A DNA stretch of 64,000 nucleotides from Rhizobium ecuadorense (GTDB lineage Bacteria; Pseudomonadota; Alphaproteobacteria; Rhizobiales; Rhizobiaceae), in assembly GCF_001187535.1 (NCBI RefSeq), contig NZ_LFIO01000381.1:62001-126000 (forward strand), read 5' to 3'. This document shows, in pieces, positions 36,434-44,911 of the stretch. The notes below the pieces were generated by a model. It ran no database searches. It saw nothing but the letters and a program-made list of their open reading frames with translations, and was not told where the DNA came from. Position 1 is the stretch's first letter. Each line of letters starts with the position of its first letter. The position numbers were made by a program, and so were the translations under genes.

Positions 36434-37186
36434 ATGAATGCGCTTCTCAGCGTTGCAGGCCTGCGCAAGAGCTATGGTCCTATCGAAGTTCTCAAAGGCA
36501 TCGATTTCGATGTCGCGCCAGGTGAGAAGATTGCCCTGATCGGCCCATCCGGCTCTGGGAAATCCACCTGTCTGCGCTGCATGAATTTTCTGGAAAAGCC
36601 CACTGCCGGTGAGATCCGCCTCGACGGCGAGCGGATTGGCGTGCGCAACGGCCATGTCATGAGCGACCGGCAACTTGCACCGCAACGCGCCGAGATGGGC
36701 ATGGTCTTCCAGCTCTTCAATCTCTGGCCGCATCTGTCGGTGACGGAAAACGTGGCGATCGCGGCGCGCAAGGTGCGCGGCCTGCCTGCTGTCGAGGCAC
36801 GCGAACTGGCTTTGGAAATGTTGGCCAAAGTCCATATGAAACACCGCGCCGACGCCTCACCGCTCGAACTGTCCGGCGGCCAGCAGCAGCGTGTCGCGAT
36901 TGCGCGAGCGCTTGCCCAGAAGCCAAAGCTCATGCTGTTCGATGAGCCGACATCCGCACTCGACCCCGAACTGGTCCAGGAGGTTCTGAAAGTGATGGAG
37001 GAACTGGCAGCCGAAGGGCGCACGATGCTGATCGTCACGCACGAGATCGCGTTTGCGCGCGACATTGCCGATCGCGTCCTGTTTCTTGACGGCGGCACCA
37101 TCGTCGAAGCCGGGCCGGCACGCCAGGTCATAACCGCTCCCCGCGAAGCGCGCACGCAAGCGTTTCTCAATAAGATCCGGCACTAG
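36434..37186 (+). CDS. Amino-acid ABC transporter ATPase
   Basis: 250 residues, GlnQ/HisP type. Walker A GPSGSGKST (about residues 38-46), Q-loop MVFQLFNLWPHLSV, signature LSGGQQQRVAIARAL, Walker B LMLFDEPTSALDPE, and switch His in IVTHEIAFARDI. Energises the two permeases encoded just downstream. Ribosome site AAGGAAACGGCG. Gap of seven bases to the first permease. Confidence 0.95.
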   Translation: MNALLSVAGLRKSYGPIEVLKGIDFDVAPGEKIALIGPSGSGKSTCLRCMNFLEKPTAGEIRLDGERIGVRNGHVMSDRQLAPQRAEMGMVFQLFNLWPHLSVTENVAIAARKVRGLPAVEARELALEMLAKVHMKHRADASPLELSGGQQQRVAIARALAQKPKLMLFDEPTSALDPELVQEVLKVMEELAAEGRTMLIVTHEIAFARDIADRVLFLDGGTIVEAGPARQVITAPREARTQAFLNKIRH

Positions 37187-37193
37187 GCGCGTC

Positions 37194-37853
37194 ATGACCG
37201 GATTTTTCATATTCTTCTCCGTCGTCGAGGGGCTCGTCGCCGGGCTCGGCGCAACCGTTTTCGTCACGATCGCCTCACTGGCGCTCGCAGCCGCTTTCGG
37301 GTTCCTTCTCGCCGTGCTCAGGCAATTTGCCGGGATCAAATTCATCGATCTGGTGATCGATGCCTCCTGCGAGATTCTCTGCAATGTGCCGGCCTTGACG
37401 CATCTGTTCATCCTCTACTTTGGGCTTGCCAGCATCGGCGTGAAATTGACGTCGATTACGGCGGCCGTCCTGGGCCTCGGGCTCATCGGAGCGGCGATCA
37501 CCTGTGCAATCTTTCGTGCCGGTTTCGCCGCGCTGCCTGGCGGGCAGGCGGAGGCGGCGCTTGCCGCAGGACTGACCCCGCTCCAGACCATCTTTGAGAT
37601 ACTGACGCCACAGGCAATGCGGATAGCGCTTCCAGGGCTCGGGAACTACGCGGTGCAGCTTCTCAAGGATACATCCGTCGTCTCGGCCATCGCGGCGCCG
37701 GAAATCATGTTCTTTGCTCGTTCAATGGTGACGTCGTCCTTCCAGACAACAATGATCTACGCGACGGCGGCGGCACTCTACCTGTTGCTGAGCTTGCCGT
37801 TGATGCAGGTCACGCGGTTCCTCGAAAGACGTTACGGGAGATTGAAAGGATGA
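37194..37853 (+). CDS. Amino-acid ABC transporter permease 1
   Basis: 219 residues, about five helices, HisM/GlnP family. EAA-type loop RAGFAALPGGQAEAALAAGLTPLQTIFEILTPQAMRIALPGLGNYAVQLLKDTSVVSAI. N-terminus GLGATVFVTIASLALAAAFGFLLAVLRQF. Forms a heterodimer with the next gene product. Its stop overlaps the next start (ATGA). Confidence 0.93.
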   Translation: MTGFFIFFSVVEGLVAGLGATVFVTIASLALAAAFGFLLAVLRQFAGIKFIDLVIDASCEILCNVPALTHLFILYFGLASIGVKLTSITAAVLGLGLIGAAITCAIFRAGFAALPGGQAEAALAAGLTPLQTIFEILTPQAMRIALPGLGNYAVQLLKDTSVVSAIAAPEIMFFARSMVTSSFQTTMIYATAAALYLLLSLPLMQVTRFLERRYGRLKG

Positions 37854-38512
37854 GCGCTTTTCTAGCGCCCTATGGCGATTATGGTGCCGAATGGCTGTCG
37901 CCGCTGCTGCGGGCGATGGTGAATACGGCCCTGCTTTCCGTTTGTGCCTTTGCCCTGGCATTCGTCTTTGGCTTGCTGCTTTCGCTCTGCCAGAAATCCA
38001 GTTTCGCGGCGCTAAGGTATTTTGCGGCCCTTTATGTGACGATCGTGCGTGGCGTGCCGCTGCTGGCGGTTTTGTTTCTGCTTTATTTCGGCTTGCCGGG
38101 TATCGGGATCGTCTTTGATGCTTTCGGCGCGGCGATTGCGGGCCTGGCGTTGTGTTTCGCGGCCCAGGTCGCAGAGCTTTTCCGCGCTGGCATGAAGGCT
38201 ATACCTGCCGGGCAGAGCGAGGCAGCGTTGGCCGCGGGCTTTACCCCGGCCCAGAGCTTCGTCCTGATCATCCTGCCGCAGGTCGCGCGTGTCATTCTGG
38301 CGCCGATGATCATCACCTTCGTCTCGTTGCTCAAGGATTCTTCGCTCGCTTCGCTGATTACCGTCAACGAACTGGTTCTCACCGGGCGGTCAATGGCGAC
38401 GGAGTATTTCCTGCCCTTGCAAATCTACATAGCCGTCGGCCTCTGCTATTTCGCGATAGCCTGGCCTTTCTCGGTCCTCTCGCGCCGGCTAGCCCTTCCG
38501 GCCGCCCGCTAA
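37850..38512 (+). CDS. Amino-acid ABC transporter permease 2
   Basis: 220 residues, same family as the preceding permease. EAA loop RAGMKAIPAGQSEAALAAGFTPAQSFVLIILPQVARVILAPM followed by TFVSLLKDSSLASLITVNEL. Begins inside the stop of permease 1, so the pair is co-translated. Confidence 0.93.
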   Translation: MSAFLAPYGDYGAEWLSPLLRAMVNTALLSVCAFALAFVFGLLLSLCQKSSFAALRYFAALYVTIVRGVPLLAVLFLLYFGLPGIGIVFDAFGAAIAGLALCFAAQVAELFRAGMKAIPAGQSEAALAAGFTPAQSFVLIILPQVARVILAPMIITFVSLLKDSSLASLITVNELVLTGRSMATEYFLPLQIYIAVGLCYFAIAWPFSVLSRRLALPAAR

Positions 38513-38535
38513 CTCGTCATGACAAGGCCAAGACA

Positions 38536-39762
38536 ATGACCATTGAAACGACCGTTGCTGTGGGCAACGCCCGTCGGCATGCAACGCAATCGCATGAACC
38601 TCGCTGGCCGGTGATCCTCATGACGCCCGATGTTAGCGAGGCGCCTGATGCGCCGACCGAGAAGGAGTATGTCGTGCGCGCCAACTATGCGGACGCCATA
38701 GCCGAGGCAGGGGGAATTCCGTTGATCCTGCCTTACAATACCGCGAACCTGGTATCGGCGGTGGCACTCGCCGATGGAATCGTCCTTACCGGTGCGCGTC
38801 CGGGGACGGAGGTGACAGGCGTGCGTAGGCAATTCGAAATTCAGCTGGTCGAGCAGGCCTTGAAAACGGGCAAGCCGCTTCTCGGCATATGCCACGGCAT
38901 GCAACTGATCGGTGAATGCCTTGGGGGCAAATTTCAAACCGAACTGCCGGCCGCCGCCTCCCACATCCCGCGAGATATCCCCGACGTTTTGGCGCACGAG
39001 ATCATCGTCGAGCCGGGCAGCGTGCTGATCGATTGGGTGGGGAAGGGGCCGGCACGCGTCAATAGCCTGCACAGGCATGCTTTGGCTGGCTACGGGCGCT
39101 TCCGTATCGCTGCAAGGGCGCCGGACGGCACCATCGAAGCATTCGAAGGGGAAACGGACGGCTTTTGCCTCGGCATCCAATGGCACCCTGAATACCGGCT
39201 GACCGAACTCGACAGGAATATCATGAGGGCCTTCGTCGACCGCAGCGCAGAAGCGGCGGCCCGCAAGGCACGCGATGCTTCATCGGCCGGAAGCAATCGC
39301 ATACGCGAACGGCTGGCACAGCTCGAGCTTGCTCTGCCGGAGGCATCCTCGCCGCCAGGTGCATTTTCCGGGGCTGTGCGGACCGGCAATATCATCACCG
39401 TTTCCGGTCAGGTGCCGCTGAAGGATGGTGCGGTGCTGCGGACAGGACACCTCGGAGCGGACGTCTCCATCGAAGAGGGGCGAGATTGCGCGCGCTGGGC
39501 GCTTCTCAATGCGCTAGCGCAGCTGGAGAGGGCTGCGGGCGGCTTTGACAACATTCTGGGTTTCGTCCGGCTCGCGGGCTATGTCGCGGCGGATGCTGCT
39601 TTCGAGCGCCACGGCGCCGTCGTCGATGGCGCTTCGGAACTGCTCCGAGAGCTTTTCCCGGATCGATGGGCGCATGCCCGCATCGCGATCGGCATAACAT
39701 CTCTGCCGCGCGGGGTTCCCGTTGAGGTCGAGTTGACCGCCGTCGTTGGCGACGAGGCTTGA
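38536..39762 (+). CDS. Fusion of class I amidotransferase (PuuD-like, C26) and RidA-like domain
   Basis: 408 residues. Residues about 20-240 form a gamma-glutamyl hydrolase-like domain: IPLILPYN, DGIVLTGARPG, nucleophile Cys119 in GKPLLGICHGMQL, and catalytic pair H217/E219 in GIQWHPEY. It probably cleaves a gamma-glutamyl amide, as PuuD does. Residues about 275-408 form a Rid/YjgF domain: FSGAVRTGNIITVSGQVPL, LNALAQLERAAGGFDNILGFVRLAGYVA, and HARIAIGITSLPRGVPVEVELTA, keeping the Arg (R382) and Glu (E399) expected for imine binding. A charged linker joins them. Operon position between permeases and a DadA-like enzyme links it to amine catabolism. Confidence 0.9.
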   Translation: MTIETTVAVGNARRHATQSHEPRWPVILMTPDVSEAPDAPTEKEYVVRANYADAIAEAGGIPLILPYNTANLVSAVALADGIVLTGARPGTEVTGVRRQFEIQLVEQALKTGKPLLGICHGMQLIGECLGGKFQTELPAAASHIPRDIPDVLAHEIIVEPGSVLIDWVGKGPARVNSLHRHALAGYGRFRIAARAPDGTIEAFEGETDGFCLGIQWHPEYRLTELDRNIMRAFVDRSAEAAARKARDASSAGSNRIRERLAQLELALPEASSPPGAFSGAVRTGNIITVSGQVPLKDGAVLRTGHLGADVSIEEGRDCARWALLNALAQLERAAGGFDNILGFVRLAGYVAADAAFERHGAVVDGASELLRELFPDRWAHARIAIGITSLPRGVPVEVELTAVVGDEA

Positions 39763-39763
39763 G

Positions 39764-40975
39764 ATGGCGCGTATTTCGGTGATCGGCGCCGGCGTCATCG
39801 GCGTATCGTCGGCCTATCTTCTGGCTAGGGCGGGGCATGATGTGACACTTATCGATGCGGCAAGCGAACCGGGCATGGGGGCGAGTGCAGGCAACGCCGC
39901 GCAGCTGTCCTGGGCCTATGGTGACGCTATGGCATCGCCAGCCCTGCTGAAGCATCTGCCAGCCATTGCGATGGGCTGCGATCCGGCCTTCCGGATCCGC
40001 TGGCAACTCGACCGGGACTTCCTCTGCTGGGGCCTGAAATTTATTGCCAATACCCGGTTCAGGTGTTGGTGGAACAATACGCAGGACATCCTGCGCCTTG
40101 CCGAGCAATCCCGTCACGAGCTCGCAATCCTGCTTAAGGAAACCGATGTCGAATTCGATTACCGTGTCGCCGGAAAACTGCATCTCTACGCCGATCGGCA
40201 AAGTTTTGCCGCCGCCAATTCCGGTGTCGCGCGCAAGAACGCCCTTGGTTTCGAACAGTGTCTGCTGACGCGGGTGGAGGCGGAAAACATCGAACCTGCG
40301 CTCGCCGCCTATCGGGGAGAGATTGCCGGCGCCGTTTACACCCCCGGTGATGCTCTCGGCGATGCGGCCGAATTTTGCCGCCAGCTCACCGCCTGGATGA
40401 TTGAGCGCCGGCGGGTGTCTGTGCTTTTCGGCAGGAGAGTCTCGAGCTTCGTCCAAACGGGAGGCGTGCTGACAGGATTGAGGTTCGAGGACCGCGATGA
40501 GCTTCGCGTCGATGCGGCCATCGTTGCGGCAGGACCGCAGATTCGTTCCCTCATATCCGATTTGCCCGAGGCCCGGGACATACGCCCCGTCAGAGGCTAC
40601 TCGCTCACCATTCCAAGAACTGGCCTTGCACCAAGTATCAGCCTGACAGACGTCAAGCGAAAGCTTGCTTTTGCTGCCATCGGCGACCGTTTTCGTGTCG
40701 CCGGCCTGGCAGACATCGAGCGCCCCGGGGCCGGTTTTGATGCCAGACGTTTCGACACGCTCAAGCTGGCCGCGTCTGCAGTGCTGCCCGATCTTTTCGA
40801 GCGATCGGACGAACTGATGAGATGGTCGGGCGAGAGGCCTGTGACTCCGACCTCCAAGCCCATTATCGCCGCCTCCCGACGCATTAAAGGTCTCTACATC
40901 AATGCCGGTCACGGCATGTTGGGATGGACGCTTGCATTAGGCTCTGCCCGCCGCGTGGTCGATCTCTTTCAATAA
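39764..40975 (+). CDS. DadA-like FAD-dependent amino acid oxidoreductase
   Basis: 403 residues, DAO family. Dinucleotide motif ISVIGAGVIGVSSAYLLARAGHDVTLID; family block GASAGNAAQLSWAYGDAMASP, RWQLDRDFLCWGLKF; C-terminal PVTPTSKPIIAAS and YINAGHGMLGWTLALGSARRVVDL. Oxidises an amino acid, probably D-form or a secondary amine, to an imine and passes electrons to the respiratory chain. ATG 39764 overlaps nothing but starts two bases after the fusion gene's stop. Last gene of the operon. Confidence 0.92.
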   Translation: MARISVIGAGVIGVSSAYLLARAGHDVTLIDAASEPGMGASAGNAAQLSWAYGDAMASPALLKHLPAIAMGCDPAFRIRWQLDRDFLCWGLKFIANTRFRCWWNNTQDILRLAEQSRHELAILLKETDVEFDYRVAGKLHLYADRQSFAAANSGVARKNALGFEQCLLTRVEAENIEPALAAYRGEIAGAVYTPGDALGDAAEFCRQLTAWMIERRRVSVLFGRRVSSFVQTGGVLTGLRFEDRDELRVDAAIVAAGPQIRSLISDLPEARDIRPVRGYSLTIPRTGLAPSISLTDVKRKLAFAAIGDRFRVAGLADIERPGAGFDARRFDTLKLAASAVLPDLFERSDELMRWSGERPVTPTSKPIIAASRRIKGLYINAGHGMLGWTLALGSARRVVDLFQ

Positions 40976-41163
40976 GTCGGTGGCTGGCGCCCGGTGCTTA
41001 CAGTTGTTGACGCTATTCCACCTGCCGCAGTGTCGACCTCGCACGCACACAAGTTGCAGCTCATTTCTACTTTTGAATGCAACAAAAAAGATGACACTTT
41101 TGAAGCTCATTTCCGACACTTTCCCGATCGAAGCTCCGCGCCATCGAGAGCTTGGGAGCTGTG

Positions 41164-41559
41164 ATGTCGGGGATTCTTATCGCCACGCTGTTGGCAACGG
41201 TTTCAGCAAAGATTCCCGCGGGACTATCCAGCGGCAATGTACTCTATTCTGATTGCAGCGGGTCCCGGCAGTTTGTCGTCGGATATGTTGCCGGCTGGTT
41301 GGACAAATGGAATAGTGACGAATATCTCGCCCGTCGCATTTTTACCGAAGCCGCTCCCCGACCCAGCAGGATGGTGAACTCGGCGCATTTTGCAATTGCC
41401 GTTGGTGTCAACGTCTGTATTCCCGAGGGAATCACGGCGGAAGCGATCGGCAATACGCTCTGCACGTTCCTCGAACAGAATCCCGGCATACGCGAGGCGA
41501 CAGGCGACGAACTGATGATGACCTTGGCTCACTACAAATACCACTGCCCGATTCCTTAG
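41164..41559 (+). CDS. Rap1a/Tai-like secreted protein
   Basis: 131 residues. Weak N-terminal signal (GILIATLLATVSAKIPAG). The rest follows the Rap1a/Tai pattern: LYSDCSGS, FVVGYVAGWLDKW, VCIPEGITAEAIGNTLCTFLEQNPGIREATGDELMMTLAHYKYHCP. Cysteines are in the family positions. Tai/Rap1a proteins are immunity factors to type VI amidase effectors, but many rhizobial relatives are orphans. No effector or secretion gene is nearby. ATG 41164 has GGGAG upstream. Confidence 0.75.
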   Translation: MSGILIATLLATVSAKIPAGLSSGNVLYSDCSGSRQFVVGYVAGWLDKWNSDEYLARRIFTEAAPRPSRMVNSAHFAIAVGVNVCIPEGITAEAIGNTLCTFLEQNPGIREATGDELMMTLAHYKYHCPIP

Positions 41560-41565
41560 GGGGAT

Positions 41566-41735
41566 TCACACCGGCTTATTGGCCTCGATGAAGCGGCGAG
41601 CGAGGTCGCGACGTTCAGCATGTGGGTGCGCATGCGGCGTGAGGCCATCTCACCATCGCCTTCGGCGATGGCCTTCATGATCGCCTCGTGCTCGTCGCGG
41701 GATCGGCTGAGCCGTTGGCGTCTATGAAAAGTGTG
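41566..41735 (-). pseudogene. Fragment of a GntR/FadR-type regulator
   Basis: Reads RQRLSRSRDEHEAIMKAIAEGDGEMASRRMRTHMLNV, the end of an FCD ligand-binding domain, then shifts frame to RRDLARRFIEANKPV and stops. No DNA-binding domain remains. The upstream edge joins repeats of family A. A dead remnant left by deletion. Confidence 0.75.
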
Positions 41736-41771
41736 CCATTGCTGACGCAACCTCGTACCGCTCATCACCCG

Positions 41772-41822
41772 CCCTCGTCCTTCGAGGCTCCGGCCTTCGG
41801 CCTACGTGCCTCAGGATGAGGG
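41772..41822. repeat. Palindromic intergenic repeat, family A copy 4
   Basis: CCCTCGTCCTTCGAGGC, centre TCCGGCCTTCGGCC, GTGCCTCAGGATGAGGG. Same family as at 2485. Confidence 0.75.
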
Positions 41823-41948
41823 CTGATCGGTGTGCCGTGGGGATAATGGGCAATCGGTGTGCGTTTGGCAGGTCGCGATCGGCGTGCCGTATGGGCTTGG
41901 GCTGATCTCCGCTCCGCCCTCAGAGACACAAGCCGCGCCCTCACTCCG

Positions 41949-41991
41949 CCCTCATCCTGAGGCGCCCCGCAAGGGCCTCGAAGGACGAGGG
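41949..41991. repeat. Palindromic intergenic repeat, family A copy 5
   Basis: CCCTCATCCTGAGGCG, centre CCCCGCAAGGG, CCTCGAAGGACGAGGG. Opposite orientation to copy 4. Confidence 0.75.
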
Positions 41992-42046
41992 CGGCCACCT
42001 GCATCTCCTCCTGTAGTGTCATATTCCAGTTGTGTGCCCAGCCACC

Positions 42047-42083
42047 CGCTCATCCTTCGAGGCTCCGCCCTTTCGCGGGCGCA
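42047..42083. repeat. Palindromic intergenic repeat, family A copy 6 (truncated)
   Basis: CTCATCCTTCGAGGCTCCGCC then TTTCGCGGGCGCA. The distal CCTCAGGATGAGG arm is missing, so this copy is partial. Confidence 0.6.
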
Positions 42084-42166
42084 TGAACGTTGCTGGCGAG
42101 AGCGGGTGGGGAAAGTAGCCGCCACATCATCTTGCGCGGCCGGTGCTTTCACGCGACAAAGCCCGC

Positions 42167-43126
42167 ATGAGCATTCCCACGACACATCCCTTCGCCTTCG
42201 ACCCGACCTATGGCATGCGGGTCGAAGAGCTTCTCGCGGTCGAGCCGCCCGAGGGGCCTGATGGTTTCGACGCATTCTGGAAGGCGCGTTATCGCAAGGC
42301 GCGGATGGTCGATCCGCAGCCGGCGCTGTCCTGGAGCCGGTTCACCCATCCCGACTGGCACGTGCTCGATCTCGTCTATCTCTCCACGGATGCATTCCGG
42401 ATCGGCGGCTGGCTGTTGCTGCCGCGCGAGGGGCAGGTACGGCGCGGCCTCATTGTCGGGCATGGTTACGGCGGGCGGAACCGTCCGGATTTCGAGCTGC
42501 CGGTCAAGGAAACGGCAGTGATCTTTCCCTGCTGCCGCGGGCTGTCGCTGAGTGCCCATCCGCCGATTTCGCAGAATCCCTCCTGGCATGTGCTGCACGA
42601 TATCGACAAGAAGGACGCCTATATCATCGGAGGCTGCGTCGAGGATGTCTGGCTTGCCGTCTCGACGCTCGTCGCGCTCTATCCCTGGCTTTCAGGGCAT
42701 ATCGGCTATAGCGGCATCAGCTTCGGCGGCGGTGTCGGCGCGATGGCGATTGCCTATGATGACCGCATCGACCGCGGGCATCTGGCCCTGCCGAGTTTCG
42801 GGCACCAGCCGCTGCGCCTCAAGCTGCCGAGCGTCGGCAGCGCGCAAGCGGTGCAGGAATATCAGGCGGAACATGGAGACGTGCTCTCGACGCTCGGTTT
42901 CTACGATGCGGCGACGGCCGCGCGGCGGATCAAGGTGCCGATGCTGACAGCAGTGGCGCTTTTCGATCCCGCCGTCGCGCCGCCCTGCCAGTTCGCTGTC
43001 GCCAATTCGCTACCGAAATTTAATGAAATCTTCATCCTGGACGCCGGGCATTTCGATTACCCTGAAAGTGCTGAGCAAGAGGCGGCTCTGCGCGACAAGA
43101 TCGGACAGTTCTTCAGGGTGCCATGA
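42167..43126 (+). CDS. Alpha/beta hydrolase, acetyl xylan esterase (AXE1)-like
   Basis: 319 residues, cytoplasmic. Layout of the AXE1/CE7 family: FDAFWKARYRKA near the N-terminus, WHVLDLVYLSTDAFRIGGWLLLP, HGYGGRN oxyanion loop, nucleophile in GYSGISFGGGVG, Asp in VALFDPAVAPP and His in DAGHFDYP. Probably deacetylates sugars. ATG 42167 preferred. Its stop overlaps the next start (ATGA), so the two are one operon. Confidence 0.85.
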   Translation: MSIPTTHPFAFDPTYGMRVEELLAVEPPEGPDGFDAFWKARYRKARMVDPQPALSWSRFTHPDWHVLDLVYLSTDAFRIGGWLLLPREGQVRRGLIVGHGYGGRNRPDFELPVKETAVIFPCCRGLSLSAHPPISQNPSWHVLHDIDKKDAYIIGGCVEDVWLAVSTLVALYPWLSGHIGYSGISFGGGVGAMAIAYDDRIDRGHLALPSFGHQPLRLKLPSVGSAQAVQEYQAEHGDVLSTLGFYDAATAARRIKVPMLTAVALFDPAVAPPCQFAVANSLPKFNEIFILDAGHFDYPESAEQEAALRDKIGQFFRVP

Positions 43127-43851
43127 ACCGCGAATATCTCAGCTGGTACAGTCAGCGTCTGCATCGAGACATGGAGATGCTGGTGTTCGGCCATGCCGGC
43201 GCCAAGGTGCTGGTCTTTCCGACGCGGGAAGGGCGCTTTTTCGAATATGAGCAGCTCGGCTTGGTCGCGAGCCTTGCCGAGAAACTGCAGGCCGGCCATC
43301 TCCAGCTTTATTGCATCGAGGGCTTAGCGGCAGACAGCCTTTACGGTTTCCACCGCCATCCGGCCGATCGCATCCGCCGGCATGCCGCTTTGGAGGACTA
43401 TATCCTCAACGAGGTGCTGCCGTTGATGGCGGCGAAGAACTCGCATTGCTGCACCATCGTGCATGGATGCAGCCTCGGCGCTTTCCAGGCGGCGAGCCTC
43501 GTCTTCCGCCATCCGCATCTCTTCCGCAAGCTCGTCGCCTTTTCCGGGCGCTACGACCTGACGATGAAGGTGGAAGCCTTCGGCGATCTGTTCGAGGGCT
43601 ATTACGACGACAGCGTCTATTACCACACGCCGACGCATTTTCTGCCCGGCCTCGGCGCGGACTGGCGGCTGGACAGGCTGCGCGAGATCGACATCGTGCT
43701 GACCATCGGCGATGCCGACCCCTTCCTCGACAATAACCGCTATCTCAGCCGGCTGCTTGGCGAAAAGAATATTCGCCATCAGTTGCATGTCTGGGACGGC
43801 CGCGCCCACCGCGCCGGGGCCTGGCGGAAGATGGCGGCGCTTTACATCTGA
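43123..43851 (+). CDS. Esterase-like alpha/beta hydrolase
   Basis: 242 residues, esterase D / putative-esterase family. VLVFPTREGRFFEYEQLGL, YCIEGLAADSLYG, nucleophile Ser in VHGCSLGAFQAASL, PHLFRKLVAFSGRYDL, Asp in IGDADPFLDNN and His in HVWDGRAHRAGAW (the last pair is the likely triad end). Substrate unknown. Translationally coupled to the preceding esterase. Confidence 0.85.
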   Translation: MNREYLSWYSQRLHRDMEMLVFGHAGAKVLVFPTREGRFFEYEQLGLVASLAEKLQAGHLQLYCIEGLAADSLYGFHRHPADRIRRHAALEDYILNEVLPLMAAKNSHCCTIVHGCSLGAFQAASLVFRHPHLFRKLVAFSGRYDLTMKVEAFGDLFEGYYDDSVYYHTPTHFLPGLGADWRLDRLREIDIVLTIGDADPFLDNNRYLSRLLGEKNIRHQLHVWDGRAHRAGAWRKMAALYI

Positions 43852-43867
43852 CGTCTGTGGTACACCC

Positions 43868-44860
43868 TTATTGCCAATGCAGCGCTGCAGTCGTCACCGG
43901 CGCGTCCCAGAGCGCGGCCTCCTCGTCGGTCAGCAAAGCCAGCGTGATCGATAGCCCCTGCATGTCGAGCGAGGTGACGTAGGTTCCGACAAGTGAGCGC
44001 TCGATCGGGATGGCTTTTTCCTCGAGGAAACGGCGGGCGCCATTATAGGCGAGGTAGAGTTCGGCAGGCGGTGTGCCGCCGAGGCCGTTGACGAATAGCA
44101 GTGCTCTGCTGCCCGGCGTCACTGAGATGTCGGCAAAGATGGTCTCGCAGAGATGGCCGATGATGGCGTCGGCGGTGGCGAAGGGCTGCCTGGCATGGCC
44201 GGGCTCGCCGTGGATGCCGACGCCCATTTCCATCTCGCCGGGTCCGAGCGCAAACGTCGCGCGCTCGGTCTGCGGCACCGTCACACCGTTCAGCGCCACT
44301 CCCATCGAGCGGATGCGCGTGTTCAACCCTTCGCCGAGCTGCTTCAGCTCGTCAAGCGGCATGCCGCGTTCGGCCGCAGCCCCCAGGATTTTTTCGACGA
44401 TGAGCGTTCCCGCGACACCGCGCCGGCCTCGGCTTTCGCCTGTTCTCGACGTTTCGATATCATCACTGACGACGATCATGTCGAGGCTGCGGCGGTCACC
44501 GGCCATCTCGATCGCCATTTCGAAATTCATCAGGTCGCCGTCGTAATTCTTGACCACGAGCAGGCAGCCGGCGCCGGTATCGGTCTCTTCGATGGCGGCA
44601 ATGATCTGGCTCGGCGTCGGCGAGGTGAAGATATGGCCGACGCAGGCGGCATCCAGCATGCCCTGGCCGACGAAACCGATATGCATCGGCTCATGGCCGG
44701 CGCCGCCACCTGATATCAGCGCCACCTTGCCCGAGGTAAGATGGCGGCGGCGAATGAATTTGCGCTCCGGCCCGAACATCACGAAAGTCTCATGGGCGCG
44801 CACGAAGCCTTCGACGCTTTCGGCGACCATGGTTTCCGCGGTGTTCATGAACTTCTTCAT
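43868..44860 (-). CDS. dhaK: DhaK, dihydroxyacetone-binding subunit of PTS-type kinase
   Basis: 330 residues. Binds dihydroxyacetone covalently through His217 (motif GVGIHGEPG); catalytic His56 in SGGGAGHEP. Further blocks: FTSPTPSQIIAAIEETD, LLVVKNYDGDLMNFEMA and GVAGTLIVEKI. Works with DhaL and a phosphoryl-transfer chain. ATG 44860, preceded by GGGAGGGG. It is the last gene of the minus-strand operon, separated from the rest of the PTS kinase genes by Enzyme I and a small gene. Confidence 0.95.
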   Translation of the reverse strand: MKKFMNTAETMVAESVEGFVRAHETFVMFGPERKFIRRRHLTSGKVALISGGGAGHEPMHIGFVGQGMLDAACVGHIFTSPTPSQIIAAIEETDTGAGCLLVVKNYDGDLMNFEMAIEMAGDRRSLDMIVVSDDIETSRTGESRGRRGVAGTLIVEKILGAAAERGMPLDELKQLGEGLNTRIRSMGVALNGVTVPQTERATFALGPGEMEMGVGIHGEPGHARQPFATADAIIGHLCETIFADISVTPGSRALLFVNGLGGTPPAELYLAYNGARRFLEEKAIPIERSLVGTYVTSLDMQGLSITLALLTDEEAALWDAPVTTAALHWQ

Positions 44861-44911
44861 CAAGCCCCTCCCAAGGCCAAAGGCATTACATCACGTCAAG
44901 CGGTTCACGCG

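Larger units (their letters stand above)
41741..42166. other. Repeat-rich intergenic region
   Basis: No gene. It holds three copies of the family A palindrome (41772, 41949, 42047) with GATCGGTGTGCCGT-like direct repeats between them (around 41827 and 41879). It separates the GntR remnant from the esterase pair. Confidence 0.6.

Noticed and set aside
41741..42166. CRISPR array
   Set aside because: Repeats differ in orientation and spacing and are palindromic intergenic elements. No array of equal-length spacers and no cas genes.
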